Assembly: GCF_905404315.1 (NCBI RefSeq)
Contig: NC_066276.1
Location: 11,736,001 to 11,800,000 of the forward strand
DNA from: Leptidea sinapis
Taxonomy: Eukaryota > Arthropoda > Insecta > Lepidoptera > Pieridae
Direction of reading: 5' to 3'
Length of the DNA: 64,000 nucleotides
The notes beneath the pieces are model-generated. The model saw nothing but the letters and a program-made list of their open reading frames with translations, did no database searches and was not told the DNA's origin. Shown piece after piece: positions 23,871-35,607 of the stretch; position 1 is the stretch's first letter, and every line of letters starts with the position of its first letter. The translations under genes and the position numbers were made by a program.

Positions 23871-25117
23871 TCAGTAAAATTGTTAAACTATGGTTCATTT
23901 TAAAACTTGATATGAATAAACATATATCAATCACTTATGATCATAAAAATATATCGTTTTACCAAAATAATCTTCAATTTATCTAGTAATTCGCAGTACG
24001 CATTCCATAATACTGAAAGGATTACGCAAGATACACTGAACAGGGGTAAAGTTTTACTTGTATGAAATAGTCGTAACAAACTTAGCACTCTCGATAAATT
24101 AGATGTTCCTTCAGAGGAGAATGGATTAAATATAGTTCGGGGCCGACGGAACCAGGGAGAAACTTTCAATTTTTATGACAAATTCAATTAGAAGATTTAT
24201 ACGTCCTCGTCGCTTATATGTATATTAACTCTAAGTTTGCAAGAACAAGAAGCGGTAGATAAACCTTTAGGAGAGTTTCGATCTATTATTTACCTACTGC
24301 ACAAGTTTCAAAGAGAACTTAGAAATGTTAAAGTTTGAAGAAGTAATGGTAAACTTATGCAACATATGTATTATTTATATGATATTGAATGTTAATAAAG
24401 ACTTAAGAAAAGGCTAAACTAAAGTGATAGTAGAACGCAAAAAAGAATATACTGTGATATATTTTAGCACCATTTCTTCTCTCTCCGAGTGTCTGCTTTT
24501 AGTTTCAAAGCGGTGCTGGTGTTGTAACTGATACCAAAAATAATTTCAAAAGAATGAATTTGAGAAAATAAATGCTTTACTTTAATTGAAAGCTGCAGAC
24601 AGTTTGTCGCCGAAAATTCATATCTTTGTTATCTGAAATGGTTCGCTAAGTTCTCGGATATAATATAAATAGATATTATTTATAAAAGATCCTTAGGACA
24701 TAAAGGTAAATTATTTTAATGTTTATAAAGTGCTGATTTATCTCGACTTTATATGAAGATTAAAAGTAAAGTAGGCTGCAGCATAGTTTAATTAATTCCG
24801 AAGGAACCAGTCTTCAGAAATGTAAAAGCTGTGACGTGCTTACGTCACGGCCTTTTAAAAATGCCTATACTAAAGGTAAAATAAAAACTACAATCACCTC
24901 TTTTCTCCGCCGCATTCAACACTCAAAATTACTTGTAGTTCTATAAATTAGCCGCGTTTAGTTTACCGATTACGCTGAGTTAAATGATTCATGTGGCAAA
25001 CCACAAATGCAATTTCGTTCCATTCTTACAGATTAGCGCGCAGTTACATTGTGAATCTTTTGTAGTTTTTTATTGTTTAAATACTTGTAGAATCTGTGAG
25101 TGACAAATAATGCTGTA
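23871..25117. other. Non-coding stretch
   Basis: Contains an inverted pair of CRE half sites (TGACGTGCTTACGTCA, about 24832-24847). An 80-codon minus frame at 23927-24169 was read and not recognised. Confidence 0.4.
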
Positions 25118-25385
25118 TAAGTGTCTAGAAAATTAAATTCCTATACAATGGCATTATTCCAATTTAATGATCCAAGATAAATAGGGACACATTCAGATTT
25201 TTTTTTTCTCTATGAACTGTTTATTAAAAAACCCTTCAGTATTTAGTACATATAGTCCCTAGTTTAAAAAAAATGTTCTTCATATTATGTAGTTCATAGA
25301 ACTAAACTATTGTTTTAAATTTGAAAAAATATAACAATTTTCGTTTAATGCCCTATAGAGTCCTCTTGAATGCTTGATTCATAAA
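25118..25385 (+). repeat. Unclassified dispersed repeat, family N, copy 2
   Basis: AGTGTCTAGAAAATTAAATT, GTATTTAGTACATATAGTCC, TTCATATTATGTAG and GAGTCCTCTTGAATGC align in order with copy 1 at 7128-7400. Confidence 0.65.
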
Positions 25386-26060
25386 TACAAATGGCTATCA
25401 CAACAGTAAAATTGGAAAGCTTCATATTGAAGGACCATTGGTAGGAAAGTCAGGCCTGAATCGAGGCCGTCAGTCAAAAGTCAGACGCGACACAAAATCT
25501 CATTATCGATAGAGATCTCGCGACAACGGTGGACAATAAAACGGTACCATCATATCTAAAAGTTTGCTCCATAATGAAGCGTATGGGGCGAATGGTTTAC
25601 GACAGTCGCCGACGAATCTTTATTGGGAGCTCACCAATTTAGATAAAAGGAAAGAGCTTTCGTTGTGAAACATCAGAGATAGCAGTCTTAACTATCGCCA
25701 AGTTAGCGGTAGTTAATCCGACGGGTGCGGAGATAAATCAACAGTGGATAGCAATAAATTGGGTGGGCTACGGTAATAGGTGAAAACTATTAGGTTCAGA
25801 GTAATTTAGGTGCTGAAGAGAAAAAATATGAACACCATTTAGGCGCTCGTAGGAATTAGTTCGCTGAGTGATTGGGAAGTACTGGAATTGCGTAGGATTC
25901 TTTTGAATTCCGATTTGTTTGGGGATTTCTGAAATTAAGTAAAATTTCCTGGAAATAGGTAATACTAATAAAACTACGATAGACCGTTATTTTCTTCTCT
26001 GCGGTTTATAAAGAACAGGTTCGATTCCTATCTCGATGTCTGAGTATTTTCAATTTCAGG
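25386..26060. other. Non-coding stretch, mixed composition
   Basis: A GC-richer unique segment lies at about 25430-25760. A GGTTCGATTCC B-box-like word occurs near 26018 without other tRNA features. No exon recognised. Confidence 0.35.
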
Positions 26061-26065
26061 GATTT

Positions 26066-26200
26066 TTTTTTATCGAATAGGAGGACAAACGAGCGTACGG
26101 GTCACCAGGTGTTAAGTGATCACCGCCGCCCACATTCTCTTGCAATACCAGAGGAATCACAAGAGCGTTGCCGGCCTTTAAGGAAGGGGTACACCTGTAC
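26066..26200 (-). mobile_element. Family B retrotransposon tail
   Basis: The minus strand reads KAGNALVIPLVLQENVGG in a frame continuing GDHLTPG, the translated 3' tail typical of family B. The reverse-transcriptase part is missing. Confidence 0.8.
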
Positions 26201-26404
26201 GCAAGCGAGCTTACGTGCAAGCGACTTATCTGATGTTTAGTTATGTACCTATCGATATTTGCAATTCCAAAGATCTTAGAGATGCACGCAATATTGATTA
26301 TTTTCAGCTGGTAAAATGTGAAGGCAATAAAATTAGATTTATTTGAGCGAAGTTTAAGTGAATTAGAAATTAATATCAATATGCGAAAATTATGCTAACA
26401 GTCA

Positions 26405-27132
26405 TGGATTGAAGTATAATGTTAATAAAACCGTTTTGATGGTATTTAAATCTGGAAAGGGTTCAGAAAATATTCTTGGGGTATATCTGAATGAGAATAG
26501 GGTAAAAATTGTAAATCAATTCAAATATTTAGGTCATATCTTAACGGAAGATCTGCAAGACGACTGCGATATTGAGAGGGAGCGAAGGTACGTAGCAACA
26601 TGATAGCACGAAGGTTTGCAAAGTGCAGCAATGAGGTGAAAACAACACTATTTAAAACTTATTGCCTGTGTATGTACACCTGCCAACTGTGGTGTAATTA
26701 TTCAAACAAGACCTTAAGTTCACTAAGAGTGCAATATAATGATTCCTCCTATCGAGCTCTTATGAAACTTCCAAGGTATTGCAGTGCTGCAAGTATGTTT
26801 GCGAGAGCGAGAGTGCCCGACTTCTTCGCAATAATTCGCACAAGAATTGCTTCTTTTTGGGATCGAATGAGACGCTCCACCAACGGAATTCTGATGACTG
26901 TCTCTAACAATGTATATAATAACGATATTTTCAAAAGATGGATGGACATCCATCTTAACAAAAATAGAAAATAAGATATTTAATATAAGTAAGTAATTTG
27001 TAATTTATTTATTTAATTTTTTTGCATGGTTAGTTAATTCGATTTAGTTGTAATTTAATTGTAATTTTGATTTTAATTTGTATTTTCTATGGGTTATGCC
27101 TGAAATAAATGATTATTATTATTATTATTAAG
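26405..27132 (+). mobile_element. Non-LTR reverse transcriptase C-terminus with (ATT)n tail (family H)
   Basis: The first segment (26405-26600) reads KYNVNKTVLMVFKSG, FKYLGHILTEDLQDDCDIE, the thumb-proximal region of a non-LTR reverse transcriptase. After a one-step frame shift at about 26600 the frame continues IARRFAKCSNEVKTTLFKTY, QLWCNYSNK, ALMKLPRYCSAASMFARA and ends near 26972. An (ATT)n tract at 27110-27131 follows a GAAATAAATGATT end. The single frameshift kills it, but the segment is otherwise well preserved. Confidence 0.85.
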
Positions 27133-27469
27133 AAGATATAATTTAATCGTTTACAAACTAGACGGTCCTTGGATGTGCAGAGATTAAGAAACTGTATGCA
27201 ATAGTCCTGACCACTGTCATCCTTCCTTAGCTTCTTCCACTCGCATAAACCTCTAATATTCCACCACCACAAAAAAAGCACGTTGTAGTAGTGAGGTTGC
27301 GGATAATAACCTATATATCCTAAGCCTCTCACATATCCTACCTCTCTATTCTTGGTATCTGAACATTGCTCAGTACATTCCCGATCTTATGTATCTTCTT
27401 AATCATATTAATCAAAGGCGTGTTCCACAGAAATGTCCTGATTCTACCCGCCGAATACCACCTTGGCAC

Positions 27470-27690
27470 CACAACCCGAACTAAGATCAGTGAGGATCTT
27501 AGTTCAGGCCAAAACTGGATGCACAGCGTTCCCTCACAATACGGTTTTAAGGTACTTTCTGCCACCTAATACACAATTGCGGAATGAAGTTCCAGTGCGC
27601 GGTGACTCCAGGACGATGGGCCGGCAACAATCCTGTGATTTCTCGGGTTTTTTTCAATAGTGTGTGCGGAGGTGATAACTTAACATCAGG
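27470..27690 (+). mobile_element. Jockey/CR1-like 3' end, decayed (family B type)
   Basis: The plus strand reads FLPPNTQLRNEVPVRGD, a decayed version of the FLPRTTKLWNELP motif, followed by GGCCGGCAACAATCCTGTG and a GGAGGTGATAACTTAACATC tail. A strong hairpin (arms 27479-27488 and 27495-27504, AACTAAGATC) lies just upstream. Confidence 0.6.
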
Positions 27691-27914
27691 TATACAAAAA
27701 TAAATCTGATGTTGGAACGCCTGCGTGGAACTTTCTCATAAATTCCATCCACATCGCTCTTTAATTGTGCAGCCAATCTACTTTCATCTACATGACCAAA
27801 CCGCCTCAAATTAATCACATAAAATGAAATATCGGTGTCATTGTATCCAAAAGACCCCCAGTTATCTGACTTACAATAGAATAGCAAAGTTACTCAACAA
27901 TTTGTTATTTTTTT

Positions 27915-28075
27915 CAAAGTGATAACCCTCACTTCTAAGATTATATACACAAATTAAATTTATAAACAAAATTCGTGAACGATGCGGGACACGAACCACC
28001 GACACATCTCACGTGCCGTGCTATCGCTCATCCACTGAGTTAACCGTTAGAGGACTGGAACTTAAAGTTTCTAAA
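27915..28075 (-). repeat. Inverted-repeat element with tRNA-like core (family K), copy 1
   Basis: CCCTCACTTCTAAGATTATA and ACAAATTAAATTTATAAAC lead into the complement of a tRNA-like stretch whose B-box is the complement of GCGGGACACGAACC (about 27984-27997), with the complement of an A-box-like sequence near 28030-28050. Copy 2 at 42700-42890 has the tRNA in the opposite orientation but the same CCCTCACTTCT start on its left side. Confidence 0.65.
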
Positions 28076-29690
28076 CAAAACAGACCATAACAAGAACCTT
28101 GCGAGACTAAATAATCGTCTCGCGTAAATGTTAAAATAACATAATATTATTATAACGTTTAATGATAATTTATTTTAAATGATGTGTGACGCGTCATTAT
28201 CAGATCGTGGCCTCTACTACAATGTTGGATTTATGATATTTTAATGAACACCTCCGTTTAACTTGTGCCGTAGTGCGCAGTAACCAGGAACATTATAAAC
28301 AATTAATTTTACTGTTCAGTCATATATTAACTTAATAGACAGTACAGATACATAATTATCGGGTTGTGTTAAACCACAAAAGTATGTGATCTTGAGCCGA
28401 GTTGTCGGATTACGGAAATCAATTATTCATCTGTAAAGGAATTTGGCAATGGAGCGGCCGGGCCACTATCTTAACTGATGAACGGCTATGATGATCTGAG
28501 GGATTGCAGGCATTTTACAAATATTTCTTTAAAACTTTCCTATCTAAAGGGAATTGTTACTTAAACTCCACCGTCTGTTTGTCCTTCCGTCCGTCTCTCA
28601 GTGAACTGTATCTCGTCCGCAATAGTTAGTAAACAAATTGAAAAAATCCAACATAACCAATTTCAATTGTGGCCATTTTGGTAGGCAAATAAAAAATATG
28701 TCTCTTTATATATAGCTCCAATCGCGAATATTGTTGCACACATTTTTTGGTAACGAAAATAGTATTTGTGTCCACAAAAAAGTATGCCTACGTATTACTA
28801 GTTCTAATAAAACTTAAAGGTGGGTAAAATTGTACATTTTACATAAAAAATATTTAAGAAATACTTTATCTACTTACTCTGTGATACATCCATTTTGGAA
28901 TAACGTACATATTAACATTAAGTAGCAACGTATTAACCGCAGGATAACCGAACGCTATGAGGAAGAAGACGCGGGCAAAGCTAGGAAGGTAATAATTTAC
29001 AATATCCTTATTCTTATAATAGCAACAAATCTCATAATCCACGGTACGTGATATCGATCTCACAAAATGTTAAGGAAGGACTTAGCCAAATCGGCGTCTT
29101 TCGCAGCCTGTTATCTCATATCCTAAAAGTTTAAAACGCAGGAGCCATCCGAACGGGAACTTATTAACTCGATGCGATCGCCTCCCAGAAAACGCTTCAA
29201 CGCTAAAATGTAAGAAAGGGGAAACTTTCTACAAACTGCGAAAAGAAACAGCGAAGTTTTAAAAAGAACGCTAAATGCAGAACGTATTAAGGAACTTTAA
29301 AACTAGATAGCAGAAATGTTGCCATAACTTGTTTTATGGTCACAAGCAATTCAATCTTTACGCGGTTGTACGTGGCAGTAAATTTTAAATGGAGGACTAA
29401 TGTTTTAACTTTTACAGGAATATTTTGCGAATTGTGAATATTTTTGTTAAGCAGCATACGAGACCGCTCATCGATTGAGCTAGAAGATAGATATTTATCA
29501 TGGATCATTTTTTTGCACGCAGTACAAAACCGCCCCCGCGTGAGTGTGTGTCGGTAGCAATAGGTGTGTGAGTGATAAAAATTGATAAATAACAGCATTT
29601 AAGATTAATTATAGTTAATTATTATATATGTTAATAATTATATATGAACTAATAATTGGGGTATCCCCGAAAAACACCTAAAACCTACTT
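28076..29690. other. Non-coding stretch
   Basis: Includes a GCGAGAC/GTCTCGC hairpin at 28101-28123 and a CCGTCTGTTTGTCCTTCCGT repeat-like word at about 28570. No exon recognised. Confidence 0.35.
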
Positions 29691-29699
29691 TGAACAACA

Positions 29700-30235
29700 A
29701 CCAATTCAATAAATTATTGTCAGAGTGCCACGTGTACCAGATGAAAGGCATAAAACGCATTTATTTTCTCAAAATTGATTGCTTTAGAATTCTTTTTGAT
29801 GTCATTTCTAATATACTCGACACTACTACCACAAATGGCGCTCTGAGAGAGAAGAAGCGGTGCAAGAAACTCTCCCAGCATATTTCTTTTTCGCTCTTTT
29901 TAATCAAATATATTGTCATTGCTATTGCTATAAAGTAATAATAATTTAGTCCCAGGCTATCGGATCACTTGGATATTAAGCTGTGGAGTAATAGCATTTA
30001 CGACACAACCATTTTTTTTATAAAACATTTAAATTTATTTATAGATAAAGCCTGAACAGTGGCTGGGACTTTACTATAAAAGTGTATACATTTACCCTTA
30101 TAGCTATTATGTATCTTATGAAGCCTAATAGAATTAATTACAAGCAATCCTTTATTTCTAGTGTTGTAAGATGAACGCAGACAAAGACGCGGGCGGCCGC
30201 TCGTATACAAGTTTATTCTACATTCCGCTCAAAAG
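29700..30235 (-). mobile_element. CR1-like retrotransposon 3' end (family G)
   Basis: On the minus strand, the C-terminus SSYNTRNKGLLVINSIRLH, then KGKCIHFYSKVPATVQALS, then NKFKCFIKKM ends in a stop at 29998. The 3' untranslated part follows leftward, including the complement of GAAGAAGCGGTGCAAGAAAC at 29859. A shorter related piece is in plus orientation at 46715-46800. Confidence 0.8.
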
Positions 30236-30388
30236 TAGTGATTCCGCTTGTTATAAATCATTTGTGTAAATCTAAATTAAAAACGGTAGCTCTGATTTAA
30301 TGAGCCGGATTAAAAGTTCACATTGAACACTTAACTTGTAAGTATTGCATATTAATTGGCTTCATGACGTCACCTGCTAATACGGGAA

Positions 30389-30771
30389 TCTATATATATA
30401 TATATATATAAAAATGAATTGCTGTTCGTTAGTCTCGCTAAAACTCGAGAACGGCTGGACCGATTTGGCAAATTTAGGTCTTGAATTATTTGTGGAAGTC
30501 GAGAGAAGGTTTAAAAGGTGAGTAAATAGGAAAATGCTGCTAAATCAAATAAAAACAACAAATTTGTTTTTCCTTTGATGTGTCTATACATAATTTCTAT
30601 GAGAGAATTTATTGACGCACGGTTTGACAGTTCTGCTGTGAAACAATTACATTACGACAGCAGGGTGCATATTTTACGAAGTAATTTTTGATGTTATGAT
30701 ATATTATTGACAAATTCATATAAAAACATTATTTTATTTATTATATACAGAACGTCTGTCGGGTCAGCTAG
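30389..30771 (+). mobile_element. Helitron-like element, intact ends
   Basis: Starts TC at 30389 in a TA-rich run, contains AAACTCGAGAACGGCTGGAC, and ends GTCTGTCGGGTCAGCTAG at 30771. The base before is A and the base after is T, the Helitron target rule. It is 383 bp with no coding capacity, so non-autonomous. Confidence 0.8.
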
Positions 30772-30811
30772 TCATTTATTAAAATCAAAACTATGCACAT
30801 ATGGCTGTATT

Positions 30812-31022
30812 TTTTCTGGAAGAGGAGGACATTGTATGATGGTATGTGATCACTATAGCCTTTATAATATCTAGCTACACTAGAGGAATCACAAGAGAGG
30901 TACCAACCTTGTAAAGAGTCGAATAAACATACATTAAGAATCCGAAAACAGAAAACACATTTTAAGTAGCGTTTGAAGAATCGGGGACTTTGGCGAGAGT
31001 CCCAAAGGTCAGGCAGGCGTAA
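30812..31022 (-). repeat. tRNA-headed SINE (family B'), copy 2, decayed
   Basis: GAGGAGGACATTGTATGATGG, ATGTGATCACTATAGCC, AATAAACATACATTAAGAAT and the complement of a decayed tRNA head at 30970-31015 follow the same order as the copy at 15395-15625. Confidence 0.6.
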
Positions 31023-31150
31023 CATTTTAAGAAAATTGACTCATTTTTATAAATAAGCCAAAAGCCATAGTAAGGCTTATGGTTATGATTATATTGATAT
31101 ACTATATTCTTGAGTATCTGCTTCCAAATCTCTCATTATAAGTGTACCTA

Positions 31151-31477
31151 TCTTTATATATATAATTCTTGTGTGCGTGTGTATGTCACTGAACTCCTCC
31201 TAGACGGCTGGACCGATTCTAATGAAACTTTCTGTGTGTATTCAGGTGGATTCGAGAATGGTTTAGATTCACAATTGAACTACCTCCTAAACGGCTGGAC
31301 CGATTTTGATGATATTTTTGTTTGTTTCAGTGAATTTGAGATTGGTTTAGATTCTCAATTCCGCCCATATAATATAATTCTCCTGCTCATGTGTATGTCA
31401 GTGAACTCCTCCTAACGGCTGGACAGATTTTTCAAATTTAAGACGTGTGTACAGACAACGTCTGTTGGGTCCACTAG
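31151..31477 (+). mobile_element. Helitron-like element with internally amplified unit
   Basis: Starts TC at 31151 preceded by A, ends GTTGGGTCCACTAG at 31477 followed by T. A unit of the form CTCCTCCTAGACGGCTGGAC occurs three times: about 31192-31220, 31276-31303 and 31403-31430, each followed by a GATTT-type sequence; the first and third are preceded by GTGTATGTCA.TGAA. Confidence 0.75.
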
Positions 31478-32059
31478 TATCTGTATAAACTGTTGCACTA
31501 TATAATCTTGTTTATTACGTATCGTCAATTAAATTTTATATTTCTATTTTAAATGCATTTTTTTGATGTAAATATAATTTTTTTGCGAATATAATTCGCT
31601 AAAAGTATAATTATGTTAGATACAATATAATATACTTCTACTAAATCGTCGCCTAGAGACATAATCTGTCCAAGAAGCCGTGATAAAAAGTGATATAATT
31701 TTGACGCCTCCGTTTAAATCGCAACAACCTTCATTTTCTGGCGCTGGTCAACGACCTAATGATTACTTACACAAGGTTGAACAGGTGACATTGGTGAACT
31801 GCGCAGGCGACTAGGCGACGCCTAGTTTTTTTATTGTAGCGCCTAATATTAATGTAACATAATATAATAGACAGAGCTCTTTAACGTGGCATTAAGTCGA
31901 TCAAGACTTACTTAATAAACGCAATGAAATGTTACTCCAAGTTTACAATAACTTCTCACATGTAATTGTGTAGTGACAAAGGTAAGATGTATACAAAAAG
32001 ATTTCAATTTGGAATAACTTTACTTCGCGTTTATTAATAACAGAGTAGATGTTAAAAAT
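31478..32059. other. Non-coding stretch
   Basis: AT-rich. A near-perfect 17-bp palindrome ACTAGGCGACGCCTAGT is near 31809. No exon seen. Confidence 0.35.
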
Positions 32060-32460
32060 AGAAATTCAAATTCAAATATTTTTATTCAAAATAGGATGTG
32101 AAATCACTTATTTTAAGTCAAAAAAACTACCACCCATTCCAAAGTGAATGCCTCAGGCCTGAGAAGAATGGGCGCAACAAACTCAGCGGGCTTTTTTTTT
32201 TCATCAAAAATATGTTTTACAATTAAAGTAACATTGTACAATTAAACTTATTATTTAATAGCCTGAGGGCGTTCGCTCCATTCCCAATCTGTGGTATCAT
32301 TAAGAAAGTCATTTATGTTATAGTAACCTTTACCACACAAACGTTTTTTAACAATTCTTTTGAATAACGTAACACCTTTGTTTTGAACATTTTCTGGGAT
32401 CTTTTTGTAAAAGCATATACATCGCCCCACAAAAGACTTACTAACTCGACTTAGCCGAGT
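32060..32460 (-). mobile_element. CR1-like retrotransposon 3' end (family D), copy 2
   Basis: TTCAAATTCAAATATTTTTA at the left is the complement of the element's 3' end. The minus strand then reads, from about 32455 leftward, the RLSRVSKSFVGRC, FYKKIPENVQNK and VKKRLCGKGYYN motifs and a stop. It breaks off at about 32460 inside TA-rich sequence. Confidence 0.85.
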
Positions 32461-33511
32461 AATATTATATAATATTTTATATAATATATTTATATACCAT
32501 AGGGAGTGACACTAACATTTTGCAAAAACACTTGCAATAGTTATTCTTCGACACGGAGGGGAGCAGAACTGGTATCCCAACCTATTTTTGAAATCATATA
32601 ACAACTTAGCCTACTTTATATAATATTATACAATCTGACAAGAACCATGCATTATTATAATCTGCTACATGCCCTCTTTCTCAGCTCAGCTCAGCGAGTC
32701 CTAGTTAAGTCTCAATATCCAAGTAATTTCGCTGAAAAGTGCTCCTTTCAAACGAAAACAAATAGATGGCGGCGGTTTGTGAGTAAAGGAATCTCGAGAT
32801 TGATCCACCATTATACACCTTCAAGTGAAAACTTCTATAAGCACGCTGACCAATTTATTTTGTGTTGGAGGGTAGCCTGATCAATGACAGCAAATTTCAC
32901 CAGAATACATATTATTTAACTAAGAGTCAAGTATTTTTGTAACTATTTTTATAACTATAGAATTATGTCAAAGCTAATTGCGATGTCGCTTGGATGTCGC
33001 TCATAACATTGAGTCTTTAAGAACCCTGAGTATAAATAATTATTACTGCAATATATTATTATTTTAAGAATATACAACAAAAAAATGTATTTAAAACTTC
33101 GATTTGATGAGGTTTTAACTTCTATCGTGACTATTCTGTCTTTAAAGAAATGTATACTTTAAAAAAATATACCTAGTAGCTACTTTCGAAGTTTTTGTAT
33201 TTCGTAACCTTTAATAAAAAAAACAATATTCCAAAGAGGGCGTCGTATGTAAAACACGTAACGCGTATAGTTTTTATAGATCCGCTAGAATCGTATGGAA
33301 ATAAGAAATTCAAAGACAAAGATTTCGATTCACATAAATTGTATGTAATGCGACATAAAGACGTTCAACATTCCGGATTCTCGATGCTCTAACGTCAAAA
33401 GAATCCCCCGTATCCCACGCCGTATAATGCGTTTCTTAAATGGGATCGCAGTATACCTACCAGTGGGAGACTTCTTTGCACAGGATGCCGGCAAAGTGCA
33501 CAGCGACGCCT
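32461..33511. other. Non-coding stretch
   Basis: AT-rich with two plus-strand frames (77 and 65 codons) that show no family resemblance. Confidence 0.35.
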
Positions 33512-33650
33512 TTTTATTTTTTTTATTGAAGGTAGGACAAACGAGCGTACGTGTCACCTGATGTTAAGTGATCACCGCCCACATTCTTCTGCAACACTAT
33601 ACTAATCACAACAGCCTAGCCGGCCTTTTAGATAGGTATACGTTTTCTGC
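33512..33650 (-). mobile_element. Family B tail fragment
   Basis: GACAAACGAGCGTACGTGTC, TGTTAAGTGATCACCGCCC and CTAGCCGGCCTTTTAG are the complement of the family B tail. Confidence 0.75.
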
Positions 33651-33694
33651 CGTGAAACGGAATTTGCAAGCATTATTTATTGTGTTACGGTTTA

Positions 33695-33800
33695 GAAGGC
33701 ATTACTAAGTTAGTACAGCTATAGGGCTAATAAGACTTAATATCTCGTCTCAAATTTTCGTTCAATCAAGAATCCTTAGCGGCACTGCATAGTAATTAGC
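33695..33800 (-). repeat. SINE-like repeat family A, decayed fragment
   Basis: GACTTAATATCTCGTCTC and CAAGAATCCTTAGCGGCACT are diverged complements of the family A core. Confidence 0.6.
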
Positions 33801-35324
33801 AGAGGGTATCACTTACATACAGGGAAACCTACTGCTCGTCTCATTACTCAAAAAAAAATTATGCACACATAAATTAAGTCAAACCCGTCTTTGGAGAAGG
33901 CAAGGCTTGGAATCCGAAAAAAAGGAATAGGTATATAGAGAACTTTATATTCACTTTCGTACGTAGTTGACGAATTTATGGCGTTATCACAACAAGGTCC
34001 TGAGAAATAATTTATTGAAATTTGAAAGAAAGTGGAACAGTTTTATGGAAGAGCCAGTATCGTCTAAGTTAGATTGTTTGCAGGTGGACCAAGTGATTAA
34101 TACAGCGGAAACAATGATATATTGCTGTTTGGAGTAAATAAGAAACTATATATTTACCGTTAATTGTATTTAAAGTGGTCACAATAACACAAAAGAAGTG
34201 GCTTGTTGAAGGTGATAAGCTATCAATATTTGAGCATGATTTAACCAAATGACCTTTGTAATCTATAAGGTAAATGTTCAATATTATTATGTATATATAT
34301 ATAAATAATATAATATAGGAATATTATTGTTTTATATTAAATTAATGATTGAAAAAACATTCAGTCCGATTTAATGTAATAAAATGAAGGTTTGCCAATG
34401 AATATAATGTCAAGCTTGGTGATTATGTTGTCTCGTCAGCGAAGTTTTTTTTCTTCTTTCATCAATCTTGGAAAAATATTAATTGTGTCATTCGATTCGG
34501 ATTAGTACGTAGATGATGCCAAGTACATTTACTAATATATCTAAGGGCTATCTCAACTCCGAGTGCAGGAACTGACCACGGTTGTCTCTTGCGAGTCGCC
34601 TGCAGCCGCAATACGGAGATGATAGCTGCTCTGACTGCGGAGAGCTTCAAAGAGCAGTTAGTGAAGTCATACTGTGTATATAAGGTTGACATTGAGTCCG
34701 TCTAAAATTAATGTTTTTCCGCATTCCATGTGTGATTTAGCATTACTTATTTCCTTGCGTAACACCATTAGGAAGTTAATGATAATCCAAAAAAAAAACT
34801 AAAATTACTTAAACACGATAACGAAATTAGTACACAAAATGGATTCAAGTTGAATTGACGTCACTTGTCCACCTTCGAATTCTTTTACAAAAACTTTCCG
34901 TCCCAGACAATGCAGAGCTTACAATGAACGTCGTTATAATAAATTTAATAATAATTCCGTGTATGTATAAGAGACGACGAACAATATAATACAAATGAAG
35001 GTCGAAAATTCGAAATTAATTTCATTATAGGTACTAAAAACTTGTTGGGAATTTGATGACGCTTGATACAAACTTGTACGAGCTAGCGATTGACTTATTA
35101 TTAGGTAGTTATATATTTGTTTGAAAATATAGTTTTGGTAAACGCCAGGGGTGCAGTAGACATATGCCAGTACCGCTGTTCAGAGTATAGGAATGCTTGA
35201 ATAGATGACGTCTTTACAAATGAAATCTCTTGACTGATCTTGAAAACAAATCTGGCAACACTATTGGGCGTAGGTTTCATTCAGCTGCAGTTTAGCTCCG
35301 TCTTGATAAGAGGGTAATTCTTCT
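33801..35324. other. Non-coding stretch with one CRE-type site
   Basis: TGACGTCA at 34856-34863. A GC-richer patch lies at about 34540-34660, overlapping an unrecognised 76-codon minus frame. Confidence 0.35.
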
Positions 35325-35329
35325 GTTCC

Positions 35330-35450
35330 TTTTTTTTATATGAGGATGACAAACGAACGTAGGTACGTTCACCGGATTATTACTGCCAACCACACCCTCC
35401 TTTAACATCAGAGGAATGACATGAGTGTTGCGAGCCTTTTTAGAAGATGT
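35330..35450 (-). mobile_element. Family B tail, strongly decayed
   Basis: ATGACAAACGAACGTAGG, CACCGGATTATTACTGCC and CATCAGAGGAATGACATGAG keep the order of the family B tail complement. Confidence 0.6.
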
Positions 35451-35461
35451 ATGCGCGTGTA

Positions 35462-35607
35462 TCTACAAGAACTTCTAAAGCACTGGAACGATTTTATGAA
35501 ATTTTTGGTGATTTGATTTTCCGAATGTAAAACATATAATTATAACCCTCTATTATCTTTTTATTGAAGCAACATTCGGGCAGTACAACGACTGTTAGAG
35601 CAGCTAG
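35462..35607 (+). mobile_element. Short Helitron-like element
   Basis: TC at 35462 preceded by A; ends GTTAGAGCAGCTAG at 35607 followed by T. Contains AACTTCTAAAGCACTGGAACG, a decayed form of the internal motif of the other Helitron-like copies. Confidence 0.6.

Noticed and set aside
29287..29598. 103-codon minus frame
   Set aside because: No recognisable domain, random-looking composition; not enough to call a gene.
31151..31477. CRISPR-like array (three spaced similar units)
   Set aside because: The units are part of a Helitron-like element in a eukaryotic genome, with unequal spacing and divergence; nothing else supports CRISPR.
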